Shown here piece after piece: positions 34,001 to 41,023 of a stretch of DNA of 64,000 nucleotides. Source of the DNA: Chitinophaga japonensis (GTDB lineage Bacteria; Bacteroidota; Bacteroidia; Chitinophagales; Chitinophagaceae); NCBI RefSeq assembly GCF_007830125.1, contig NZ_VLLG01000002.1:940985-1004984 (forward strand), written 5' to 3'. Below the pieces are notes generated by a model, which saw only the letters and a list, made by a program, of their open reading frames with translations, was not told where the DNA came from and made no database searches. Made by a program: the position numbers and the translations under genes. Every line of letters begins with the position of its first letter. The first letter of the stretch is position 1.

Positions 34001-34194
34001 CCGGCTTCCAGCCTGAAATTACCATCGGGGCCGGTAAGCGTACCGGTGTTGGTTCCTTTAATAGAGATGGTGACGCCCGGAAGCGGCGCGCCATCTTTGG
34101 CATCCGTTATCTTGCCGGTGATCGTGCGGGTCTGTGCCAATGCCTGCACTACACCCAAGGCCATAAACAGCCATAGCAGTAAAGATTTTTTCAT
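31093..34194 (-). CDS. SusC/RagA-type TonB-linked outer-membrane transporter
   Basis: A 1033-residue TonB-dependent porin. In order: signal peptide (1-20, ending ALAQ), an N-terminal carboxypeptidase-D-regulatory-like domain (about 23-105), a TonB box region (LQEIVVTAQG, about 105-114), plug domain with PLIVVDGI, and a 22-strand barrel ending in a C-terminal phenylalanine (NLRATF). It imports oligomeric nutrients together with its SusD partner. No anti-sigma-factor signalling extension is visible. Its 603-bp upstream spacer shows no exact -7 box that I could find. Confidence 0.94.
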   Translation of the reverse strand: MKKSLLLWLFMALGVVQALAQTRTITGKITDAKDGAPLPGVTISIKGTNTGTLTGPDGNFRLEAGQDAQALVVSFIGYETQEVSLGNRTNFSLQLKTDTKSLQEIVVTAQGIVRDKRSLGYATQNVTGDELSQKSEPNVLNALAGKVAGVNIVGSSGAPGASTNIFIRGITSFTGNNQPLIVVDGIIFSNDLDATENTLFGSQPANRLADISPESIESINILKGPAAAALYGSRASNGAIVITTKRGQQLTGKTEVTFTSSVNFQQVSGWPKLQNQYGQGINNDFINTTTSSWGPAFGTLDSVTTSWGERVPYRAYPDNVKDFFKTGHIIQNGLQLASGTADNNISLSVSSMFQNGVIPSTKFDRNSIQLAGNKKLENGITFNASINYVRSVQGGVPQGNGGSAAGQLTRIPRSFDLIGMPYQDANKQSIYYNPSQNHPLWSTEHERLTSKVDRVFGNFIIGRDITDWLNVSYRVTADVYTDRRKLFLEIGAARAPTGQVVEDQFFRSELNGDLMIRAHKDNLFTQGLNVSGLLGHNLNQRDFQNSTVFAEELTIPDFQNPSNASVFSQSAEVTERRRLVGYYGQLNFNYKDYLYLELTGRLDQSSTLPKDKNKYFYPAASFSFVPTTAFKLESDVLSYLKVRGAIARVGNDADPYLLQTVFAKAGFGNNLASISFPISVGGGSIPGFQPSTRIGSNTLTPEFTTSYEGGLNIGLFRNRVSLDATYFYTRSSDMIFNVNVSNSSGFDTRTTNVGLMTNKGIELLLNATPVRVSDFSWDVSVNFTRIRNMVKEIAPGIESSAIPGNAFIGIQPSIAVDQPYGVIIGTKFRRNDNGELLVNGATGVYVPGEAGQVIADPNPDWLGGITNTLRYKGLSLSFLVDTRQGGDIYSFGMVDLKNTGALEITAADRDQPRILPGVIEVADKQYIPNNIQISAQTYWGALGGLASEGAVFDATVYRLREISLNYALPSQLLNKTPFGGLSVGLSAHNLLFYAPHFPGDPETNSQGAGNIRGFDYNGAPNVRSYGANLRATF

Positions 34195-34797
34195 GAGCGA
34201 TTTTGATTTGATTGAAGGTTAATTTATCTGACTGAGTTTTCATGTATAGCAGTCCCCCGTGCTTATCTTGTATTAAACACTCCCACAGGCAATGAGATTA
34301 CACTGGCTTATAAACGGGCAAACAATCCGGGCATCATCTATCATAGGAACCCCTCACAAACGATATGTTGCGGCTATTCCATAGGTTCTGCTAAATTGGG
34401 TATTTGTTGTTGCTACGATTCTTTTTCCTTCTTTTGGATAACAGGCCCTGGATCTTGATTTTGGTCTAGACTTAATTTAGATTTTGTGGTGTTCAAACTC
34501 ATTCATCACATTTGCAATATATAAAATACCAGGGAACGGGGAGCTACAACTTATATGTTATGTAGTGTAAGTGTAACGCATGTTTCATAAGGCAGATTTT
34601 GGTTGATTAAAAAGTTGATTACAACTATAATTTACAACAAAAAAACCAATTAGGTATCAACGGCCTGCAAAAAATAACTTCATTTAATAAATAAATATAA
34701 TATTTATAATAATCGTTATTAATATAGCGCTATAAAAACGAAGAGGCCGCCTCGTTACAGGAGGCGGCCTCTTCTTATCTGGTATATACCCTTTATA
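34195..34797. other. 603-bp AT-rich spacer upstream of the first SusC gene
   Basis: No gene, tRNA or exact TAnnTTTG box on the minus strand was found. The right end carries the intrinsic terminator of the second SusC/D operon (34740-34774). The string ATCAACCAAAATCT (minus strand, within 34590-34610) recurs on the plus strand at 39928-39941 in the spacer upstream of the second SusC gene. The rest is AT-rich with no structure I can name. Confidence 0.5.
34735..34774 (-). terminator. Intrinsic terminator of the second SusC/D operon
   Basis: A perfect 14-bp GC-rich stem, GAAGAGGCCGCCTC (34740-34753) / GAGGCGGCCTCTTC (34761-34774), with a seven-base loop. On the minus strand a T5 run follows directly (complement of AAAAA before 34740). 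It lies 23 bases after the SusD stop. Confidence 0.9.
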
Positions 34798-36249
34798 CTA
34801 TTCTACATCCCACCATACTTTTTCTGTAATGGTCTTTATACCGGGGAAGTTGCTGTTCCGCGTAAGTTCTGTATTGGGATACAGCATACGCATGGGGAAC
34901 AGGCCTGCTCCCAGCACGGAAGCTTCTGACCGTACAAAGAAAGTAGGATAACCAGTACGGCGCCATTCTGTCCAGGCCTCAAAGCCCTGGTTGCCACACA
35001 TCGCAAAATACTTCTGCGTGATGATGGCTTCGATCTGGGCATCCATGCCGGCGGGCCACTGGGCTACTACATCCGTAATATAAGTACCCGGATCTACATC
35101 GTAAGAGGTGAAACTGGCAGTAATGCCCTGCTCATACAGTTGCTGTGCATTGCCGGACAACCAGCCACGGGCGGCAGCTTCTGCCTGCAGGAAGTAGCTC
35201 TCGGCAGCGGAGATCAGCTTCACGGGGGCCAGGGCGGAGTTAGGATCGCTGGCGCGTGCTCCTACTATGTAAGACGGTGTACAGATGGTAACCGTGGGTG
35301 TTGTATTAAAGCTGCCCTGCGGTATAGGCGTTACCGTGGTAGTACCGGGAATAGGCCGGTAAAATACCAGCACACGCGGATCGTTCAGCGCTTTCATGGC
35401 ATTTACGGCAGTGGCGCTGGCTACCAGGTTCTGGGTCCTGCCCAGCCCGATCATTTCAGCATTCAGCGGGTTCTGGTTACCGCCGGTAGTGCTGTACTCG
35501 ATCTTGGCGTCTACCGTCAGGAAAGGCTGGCCTTCCAGTGCGGCAATGCCAGCCTGGGCCTTGTCGGCGTCCACTTCAGACAGGCGGAGGTAAGCGCGCA
35601 GCTTCAGCGTGTTGCCGAATGCGGTCCATTGCTCCATATCTCCCTGGAACACCAGGTCTTCAGAACCGGGTGCAAATGCGGAGGAAGCATCGATCAGCGC
35701 CAGTCCCTGATCAATATAGCTGAAGATGCTGTCGTATATCTCCTGCTGTGAGTCATACCGGGGATTCAGGTTCTCATCACCCAGGCCGGCGTCTTTCAGG
35801 GGCGCATCTCCAAATGCGTCCGTGATCAACTGGAAATCATAGGCTTTCAGCAGGTAAGCAATACCAGCGTACTGCTTGTACTTTTCCTGCCCCTTGTTGC
35901 TGATAATGATCTGCAGGTCTTCCAGGGCATCATTATACAGCATACCCCAGGGCCGGTCAAAGCTGGAAGAGCTGGGTTGATACTGGTCTATGACTTTGTA
36001 CTGGGAAGAGTATGGAGACTGTGTCCAGTACTGGCCCCATATGCTACCGAAGATCTGGAACGGGTTGCCCACCACATGCGCAATAGCGGCCTGCGGAGAA
36101 GGCATGATCAATGGCACATCCACTTCTTCAGGCAGGTTAGGGTTGTCGTTTACATCCAGGAACTTCTTACATCCGGTTACAGACAGTGTCAGCACTGCCA
36201 GCATGCCTGCTACGGATTTGGTTATATATCTGTTCTTTGTCAATTTCAT
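34798..36249 (-). CDS. SusD/RagB-like surface nutrient-binding lipoprotein
   Basis: A 483-residue SusD-group-2 lipoprotein (lipobox SVTGC, Cys27), with KKFLDVNDNPNLPEEV at the start of the mature protein, an ITDAFGDAPL block near 135, and the C-terminal CGNQGFEAWTEWRRTGYP motif shared in form with the other SusD here. It starts 27 bases after the SusC stop and is the last gene of its operon. No third lipoprotein gene is present, unlike in the first locus. Substrate unknown. Confidence 0.93.
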   Translation of the reverse strand: MKLTKNRYITKSVAGMLAVLTLSVTGCKKFLDVNDNPNLPEEVDVPLIMPSPQAAIAHVVGNPFQIFGSIWGQYWTQSPYSSQYKVIDQYQPSSSSFDRPWGMLYNDALEDLQIIISNKGQEKYKQYAGIAYLLKAYDFQLITDAFGDAPLKDAGLGDENLNPRYDSQQEIYDSIFSYIDQGLALIDASSAFAPGSEDLVFQGDMEQWTAFGNTLKLRAYLRLSEVDADKAQAGIAALEGQPFLTVDAKIEYSTTGGNQNPLNAEMIGLGRTQNLVASATAVNAMKALNDPRVLVFYRPIPGTTTVTPIPQGSFNTTPTVTICTPSYIVGARASDPNSALAPVKLISAAESYFLQAEAAARGWLSGNAQQLYEQGITASFTSYDVDPGTYITDVVAQWPAGMDAQIEAIITQKYFAMCGNQGFEAWTEWRRTGYPTFFVRSEASVLGAGLFPMRMLYPNTELTRNSNFPGIKTITEKVWWDVE

Positions 36250-36276
36250 GTTCGATGATCTTTAACTTTTAAAAAC

Positions 36277-39200
36277 TTAGAAAGTGATCCTCAGGTTCAC
36301 GCCATAGTTCCGCAGGGAAGGCTGGGCCGTAAAGTCAAAGCCTTGCTCGTTCGAAGCACCGCCGGAATTCACTTCCGGATCTGCATAAACGTTCTCTGCA
36401 GCGGTCCACAGGGCCAGGTTGTTACCAAAGACGCCAATGGAAGCAGAGCCAAACGGTGTTCTCTTCAGCAGGTGAGCCGGCAGGCGGTAGCTCAGGCTGG
36501 CTTCACGCAGCCTTACATAGGAACCATCTATCACGTGCTGGCCGGAAGGGATCTTGCTGGTAAACCAGTCCTGCGGGAAATAACCATACTCTGTATTTTC
36601 CACATACTTGCCCGGTTCAGTTTCGATCACGGAGTTTTCCCAGATACGTTCTTCGCGGCCGCCTACTACTGTTTCAGGAGCAGTGCCTACAAAGTCCATG
36701 ATGTCCTTGGTGCGGGAGAAGAACTTATTACCCTGCTTGGTATCGAAGAGGATGCCGAAGCTAAATCCTTTGTAAGAGATGTTGGCGCCCAGTGAGGCCA
36801 TGTAATCCGGGTTGTAGGAGCCCAGGTATACGGCTGTGCTGGTCAGTACCGGCATACCGTCTGCAGGGCTGATCACTACACGGCCCTGGGGATCGCGTAC
36901 AATATCCTGGGCATAGAAGGTACCGTAAGGCTTACCCTTGGCGGCAACAATGGCCATGCCACCAACACCGCCCAGTACTACCTGGTCTACGCCACCGGCA
37001 ATATCTATCACTTCATTGTCATTCTTGGTGTAGGTACCGTACAGTTCCACGGTAAAGCCGGAAGCCGTACGGATGGGTGTGCCGCGCAGGCCCAGCTCAA
37101 TACCTTTGTTCTCTACTTCGCCTGTGTTCAGCACTTTGGAGGAGTAGCCGGTACCGGGTGCGATGGGCACATTCAGGATCTGGTCTTTGGACCTGTTATT
37201 ATAATAAGAGAAGTCTACGGACAGCCTGTTGTTCAGGAAATTCAGCTCTGTACCTACTTCATAGGCGGTGGTGATCTCCGGTTTCAGGTCTGCATTACCA
37301 ATGCGGTTGCCCTTGGTATAGCCGGGAATGCCATTGAAGGGGAAGGTAGTGTTACCAAAGCTGCCGGCAATGTCTGTTTTATTGAAATAGGTAGCCAGCA
37401 GGAAAGGATTGGCATCGTTACCTACCTGTGCCCAGCTTGCGCGCAGTTTACCATAGTTCAGGATGTTGCTGATAGAAGACCCTTGCAACAACTCGGTGAA
37501 CACAAAGGAACCATTCACACTGGGATAGAAGAAAGACCTGTTTGCCGCCGGCAGGGTAGAAGACCAGTCGTTACGTGCAGTTACACCCAGGTATAACATC
37601 TGCCGGTAGTGCAGGTTCAGGTCGGCATACAAACCTACCAGGCGCCTGGGCAATTCTTCGTTAAATGTATATACCGGGCCGTCGCTGTTATCCAGGCTAT
37701 ACCATCCCGGCACTACCAGGCCGGTAGACCGGTTGGTTTGCGTGATCAGGCTATTGAAATTACGGATACGCACGTTATGGCCTACCATCAGGCTGGCGCC
37801 AAAGTCGGAGCTAAACTCTTTTTTGGCGGTGATCATCAGGTCGTGGGTGAACTCGGTCAGGTTATAGTTTTCCTCACCGTATTTACCGTTGCTGCTATGG
37901 GTATTGTCCTCGGAGTAATCCACCCCCAGATCATCTGCAGGGATCACACTGAACTTGGGATACTTGTACTTACGACGGTCAGAATAAATATCTGCGCCTA
38001 CCCTTTCCACTACATCCAGCCATTCCACCGGCTTGTAGGTAATGGTAGCATTACCGGTTACGCGGTCCACTTCGTTCTCATTGCGGTAATTCTTCAGGAT
38101 GTAGTACGGGCTGATGGTATAAGCACCGTAGTAACCATACACTTCCGTGCCATCTGCGTTATAAAAGCCGCCCATGCTGTAGTACGGGTTATTCAGATCG
38201 CCCATTTTATCCAGGGGAATATCCCGGGGCGTCTGAATCACGTTGTCATACACGGAGCCTTCGCCCTGACCGCCCTGTACCAGGTTACTGTTGATCTTGC
38301 TATAATTAACAGAGATGCTGGTGGTTATTTTATTACTCAGCTCGGCGCTGCCGTTAAAGCGCACGCTGTACTTGTTATATTTATCATAGTTGCCGGGCAT
38401 TACTCCATCGGAGTTCAGGCTGTTCAATGATAAATAGTAGGTGGTTTTGTCACCGGCACCGGAAAGGGCTACGTTATTGTTGAACATGGCGCCCGTTTCA
38501 AAGAAGTTCTTTACGTTGTCCGGCTGGGCCACATAAGGCTTTTGAAGGCGCACGCCGTTGATGGACTGGCCCCATTCTTTCATTTCGCCGTCAAATGCCG
38601 GGCCCCAGCTCCAGTTCTCCTTGGGGTCGATCACGCTGTTGTTGTACCCCTCGCCGTACTCGTTCTGGAATTCCGGCAGTTTCAGGATGTTGGAGAAGGT
38701 AACGGAGCTGTTCACCGTTACTTCATTTTTCTTGCCCTGGCGCCCTTTACCGGATTTGGTAGTAATGATCAAGGCACCGTTGGAGGCACGGGAACCGTAC
38801 AGTGCAGCGGCAGCCGGGCCTTTCAGCACGGTTACGGACTCGATGTCCTGCGGGTTGATATCGTTACCGCGGTTACCGAAGTCAATGCTGCTGCGGCTGT
38901 CATCGCCACCAATAATGCTGGAGTTGTCGATGGGCATACCATCTATTACCAGCAATGCCTGGTTGTTGCCGGCAATGGAAGAACCGCCGCGGATCACGAT
39001 CCTGGAGGAACTATTGGGGGCAAAGGCGCTGCTGGAAATGTTCACACCTGCCACTTTACCGGCCAGTGCATTCAGCGGGCTGGCCACCTGCGCCTTGGTC
39101 AGGTCTTCTGTTTTCAGTGTGGGAGCGGCGTAGCCCAGGGAGCTTTTGTCACGCCGGATAGCGTTGGCCGTTACAACGGTCTCAGTAAGGTTGGTAACAT

Positions 39201-39492
39201 CGGGATGCAATACGACATTTACATTGTTGGTGCCTTTCAGCGTTACTTCCTGGTCCTGCATACCTATGGACCTGAAAACCAGCGTGTTGGACCCTTCGGG
39301 TACCTGCAGCGTGTATTCGCCGTCGGGGTTTGTAACAACGCCTGTGGAGGTGCCCTTTACTAATACGGTGGCACCTATTACCGGTTGACCATCATCTGCT
39401 GATGTAACCTTGCCTTTGATGGTGCGGCTCTGTGCAAAAGCCTGACCGACAAGGAACAATACTGACAGCAGAAGAAATAGACCTTTCCTCAT
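36277..39492 (-). CDS. SusC/RagA-type TonB-linked outer-membrane transporter
   Basis: A 1071-residue TonB-dependent porin paralogous to the one at 31093-34194. It has a signal peptide ending AFAQ (about 1-20), a carboxypeptidase-D-regulatory-like domain (about 24-100), TonB box ETVVTANAI (about 103-111), plug with ALLVIDGMPI, and a beta barrel ending NLRITF. It forms a complex with the SusD downstream. An exact -7 box is found 214 bases upstream (39706-39713), implying an unusually long leader of about 208 bases. Confidence 0.94.
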   Translation of the reverse strand: MRKGLFLLLSVLFLVGQAFAQSRTIKGKVTSADDGQPVIGATVLVKGTSTGVVTNPDGEYTLQVPEGSNTLVFRSIGMQDQEVTLKGTNNVNVVLHPDVTNLTETVVTANAIRRDKSSLGYAAPTLKTEDLTKAQVASPLNALAGKVAGVNISSSAFAPNSSSRIVIRGGSSIAGNNQALLVIDGMPIDNSSIIGGDDSRSSIDFGNRGNDINPQDIESVTVLKGPAAAALYGSRASNGALIITTKSGKGRQGKKNEVTVNSSVTFSNILKLPEFQNEYGEGYNNSVIDPKENWSWGPAFDGEMKEWGQSINGVRLQKPYVAQPDNVKNFFETGAMFNNNVALSGAGDKTTYYLSLNSLNSDGVMPGNYDKYNKYSVRFNGSAELSNKITTSISVNYSKINSNLVQGGQGEGSVYDNVIQTPRDIPLDKMGDLNNPYYSMGGFYNADGTEVYGYYGAYTISPYYILKNYRNENEVDRVTGNATITYKPVEWLDVVERVGADIYSDRRKYKYPKFSVIPADDLGVDYSEDNTHSSNGKYGEENYNLTEFTHDLMITAKKEFSSDFGASLMVGHNVRIRNFNSLITQTNRSTGLVVPGWYSLDNSDGPVYTFNEELPRRLVGLYADLNLHYRQMLYLGVTARNDWSSTLPAANRSFFYPSVNGSFVFTELLQGSSISNILNYGKLRASWAQVGNDANPFLLATYFNKTDIAGSFGNTTFPFNGIPGYTKGNRIGNADLKPEITTAYEVGTELNFLNNRLSVDFSYYNNRSKDQILNVPIAPGTGYSSKVLNTGEVENKGIELGLRGTPIRTASGFTVELYGTYTKNDNEVIDIAGGVDQVVLGGVGGMAIVAAKGKPYGTFYAQDIVRDPQGRVVISPADGMPVLTSTAVYLGSYNPDYMASLGANISYKGFSFGILFDTKQGNKFFSRTKDIMDFVGTAPETVVGGREERIWENSVIETEPGKYVENTEYGYFPQDWFTSKIPSGQHVIDGSYVRLREASLSYRLPAHLLKRTPFGSASIGVFGNNLALWTAAENVYADPEVNSGGASNEQGFDFTAQPSLRNYGVNLRITF

Positions 39493-39705
39493 AAGCAGTT
39501 TAGTTTTGTTGATATTGTTTTGTTTGGTTCAAAAAATACTACGTCCCCGGAACGTCTTGCAACGTCCGTTTAAATAGTTAACACATCGTCATGAATTGCT
39601 TAACAGGGAGTGTGCAACCTCCGTAAGCAGGTATAACAGCAGATTATCTTTTATGTTCTTGTAAGCAAAGCTTCCTGATTGCCTCTTAACGATTATTTAA
39701 CGTTT

Positions 39706-39713
39706 CAAAATTA
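39706..39713 (-). promoter_or_regulatory. Promoter -7 box TAATTTTG of the second SusC/D operon
   Basis: Exact TAnnTTTG element on the minus strand. A transcript start near 39700 would give a leader of about 208 bases before the SusC ATG at 39492, long for this genome, where leaders are mostly 15-35 bases. Confidence 0.5.
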
Positions 39714-39888
39714 ATGCTATTCATATTAGAAATACGCGTTATCACACATAAATACCACGTTACAAGAAAAGAATTAACAACATATTAACACATTAATAAT
39801 ATTCATACTGGATAAGTAAGTACAGTACAAGCAGGGCCGTGGGTCAACACACAAGATAAATATAGGACGTCTTTTTATCTAGCCAGTG

Positions 39889-39922
39889 AAAAAAACGGGC
39901 AAGCGGCATGAATACCGCCTGC
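39889..39922 (-). terminator. Intrinsic terminator downstream of the transposase-like gene
   Basis: An 8-bp stem with one G-U pair, minus strand GCAGGCGG / CCGCTTGC (39915-39922 with 39899-39906), with an eight-base loop. It is followed, three bases after the stem, by seven T (39895-39889). It lies about 137 bases after the 238-codon gene and insulates it from the SusC promoter. Confidence 0.75.
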
Positions 39923-40058
39923 GACTCATCAACCAAAATCTAAATCCAGATAATCCCAGATTTAAGATAGAATCTTACAATAATATGTTTACAGACGCGG
40001 CTGTCATTGCCGTGATTAAGCAATTGCACATGACCTAAAGACAGCAATGAAGGCCTTA

Positions 40059-40775
40059 TCAGGAGAGATTCAAAGGATGCGTTTTCAGCAGATTGAGCAA
40101 AACCTCGTACAGCTCTTCATTCCGGTGGTTATACCGGAACTCGCATTCTTTCAGATGCAGGTAAACTGTATTGCGGTTCAGCCCTTTGAACTTGGCCAAA
40201 CGATGCTTGGTAAGACCCCAGAACGCATCTATGTCCTCGGTGCAGGCGCCATTGGCACCCTCACTGGCTATACTGTGCTCGAGGCGGTACAGGCGGTAAT
40301 GTCCGAGGTCTACCAGGTTGTTGAAGTGACGTATCCGCTCCGCTGTCCCCAAAGTTTCTAATACAGAGCGGCCTCTTACAATAGCGTGGATCATGGCCCG
40401 GCTTACGTCGGGTAATATTTCTGTATGCAATCGGTCTGCATGCCGGTAGATCCCGAACACGATCGGTTTGATAGCACGGCTTACCTCGGTCTTCACTGTT
40501 ACGGTCCCATCATGCCCGTTACGGGACTCATGATGCTCATGCCGCTCATGGTTGTTGCTGACCGGTGGTCTTCCAATGCTGTCTGCAGGCTGTTGCAGCT
40601 CGCAGTACCTGGCAATTTGCTGACGGATTTTCTTCAGGTAACTATTGACCGTTACCCGGCTGACCCCACTGATACTGGCTATTTGTGTAGCCGTGAGATC
40701 TTCAGAGAAGAGCTTAAGGATCTCCTTAAATTTTCGCTCAGACAAGTGAGCGCCCTTTAAGTACCTGTTTTTCAT
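40059..40775 (-). CDS. IS1595/ISXO2-type transposase-like protein lacking the catalytic residues
   Basis: An intact 238-residue frame. The N-terminus (10-62) has a helix-turn-helix as in ISXO2-like transposases (ATQIASISGVSRVTVNSYLK). The C-terminal third keeps the family block DAFWGLTKHRLAKFKGL (183-199) and YLHLKECEFRYNHR (205-218). Compared with active relatives as I know them, the region that should hold the first aspartate (V-D-E-S-Y-F-G) is replaced by a His/Asn/Glu-rich linker (about 72-95). The S-D-G-W block reads TAER (144-147), and the H-I-N-G-I-E block reads ACTEDID (177-183). No terminal inverted repeats were seen. A DNA-binding, domesticated role is possible. It has its own terminator. 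Confidence 0.75.
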   Translation of the reverse strand: MKNRYLKGAHLSERKFKEILKLFSEDLTATQIASISGVSRVTVNSYLKKIRQQIARYCELQQPADSIGRPPVSNNHERHEHHESRNGHDGTVTVKTEVSRAIKPIVFGIYRHADRLHTEILPDVSRAMIHAIVRGRSVLETLGTAERIRHFNNLVDLGHYRLYRLEHSIASEGANGACTEDIDAFWGLTKHRLAKFKGLNRNTVYLHLKECEFRYNHRNEELYEVLLNLLKTHPLNLS

Positions 40776-40935
40776 TGAACAAGAAGGTTAGAATGGCAGG
40801 TTAAACCTCCTACTTTTTAACGGGTATACAGCACGCTTTTATACAAGCGGCGAAAACGGTGGGATGAATGCTGCTTACTAGATTATTTGAGGCAAATGAA
40901 AGAAGCGGAACTGCCGATAAATACCGGGAAAAATG

Positions 40936-41001
40936 AAAAATGCTAAACACGGACGCCGGCAAATGGCAGCCAGTTGTCCATGTTCAGCATTTTACAGCAG
41001 A
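40936..41001. other. Large imperfect inverted repeat downstream of the RND gene
   Basis: AAAATGCTAAACA near 40936-40948 and TGTTCAGCATTTT near 40979-40992 form a stem with one mismatch around about 30 bases that themselves contain GGAC...GTCC. It lies 30-90 bases after the RND exporter stop (minus) and may be its terminator, although no clean T-run follows. Confidence 0.35.
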
Positions 41002-41023
41002 TGTTTAGCATATTGGCAGATAC

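Larger units (their letters stand above)
39493..40058. other. 566-bp spacer between SusC operon and transposase-like gene
   Basis: No gene seen. It contains the promoter of the SusC operon (39706-39713, minus), the intrinsic terminator of the transposase-like gene (39889-39922, minus), a weak AGATAAA/TTTATCT inverted repeat (about 39854-39880), and ATCAACCAAAATCT (39928-39941), which also occurs inverted in the 34.6-kb spacer. No insertion-sequence terminal repeats were recognised. Confidence 0.5.

Noticed and set aside
31093-39492. Recent DNA duplication of the two SusC genes
   Set aside because: The similarity at DNA level is limited to conserved protein motifs such as the plug region; lengths and most codons differ, so they are old paralogues rather than a recent duplication.
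39923-41020. Complete insertion sequence around the transposase-like gene
   Set aside because: I compared both flanks for terminal inverted repeats and target duplications and found none; only short unrelated similarities (for example AAGCGG...ATACCG strings) were seen.
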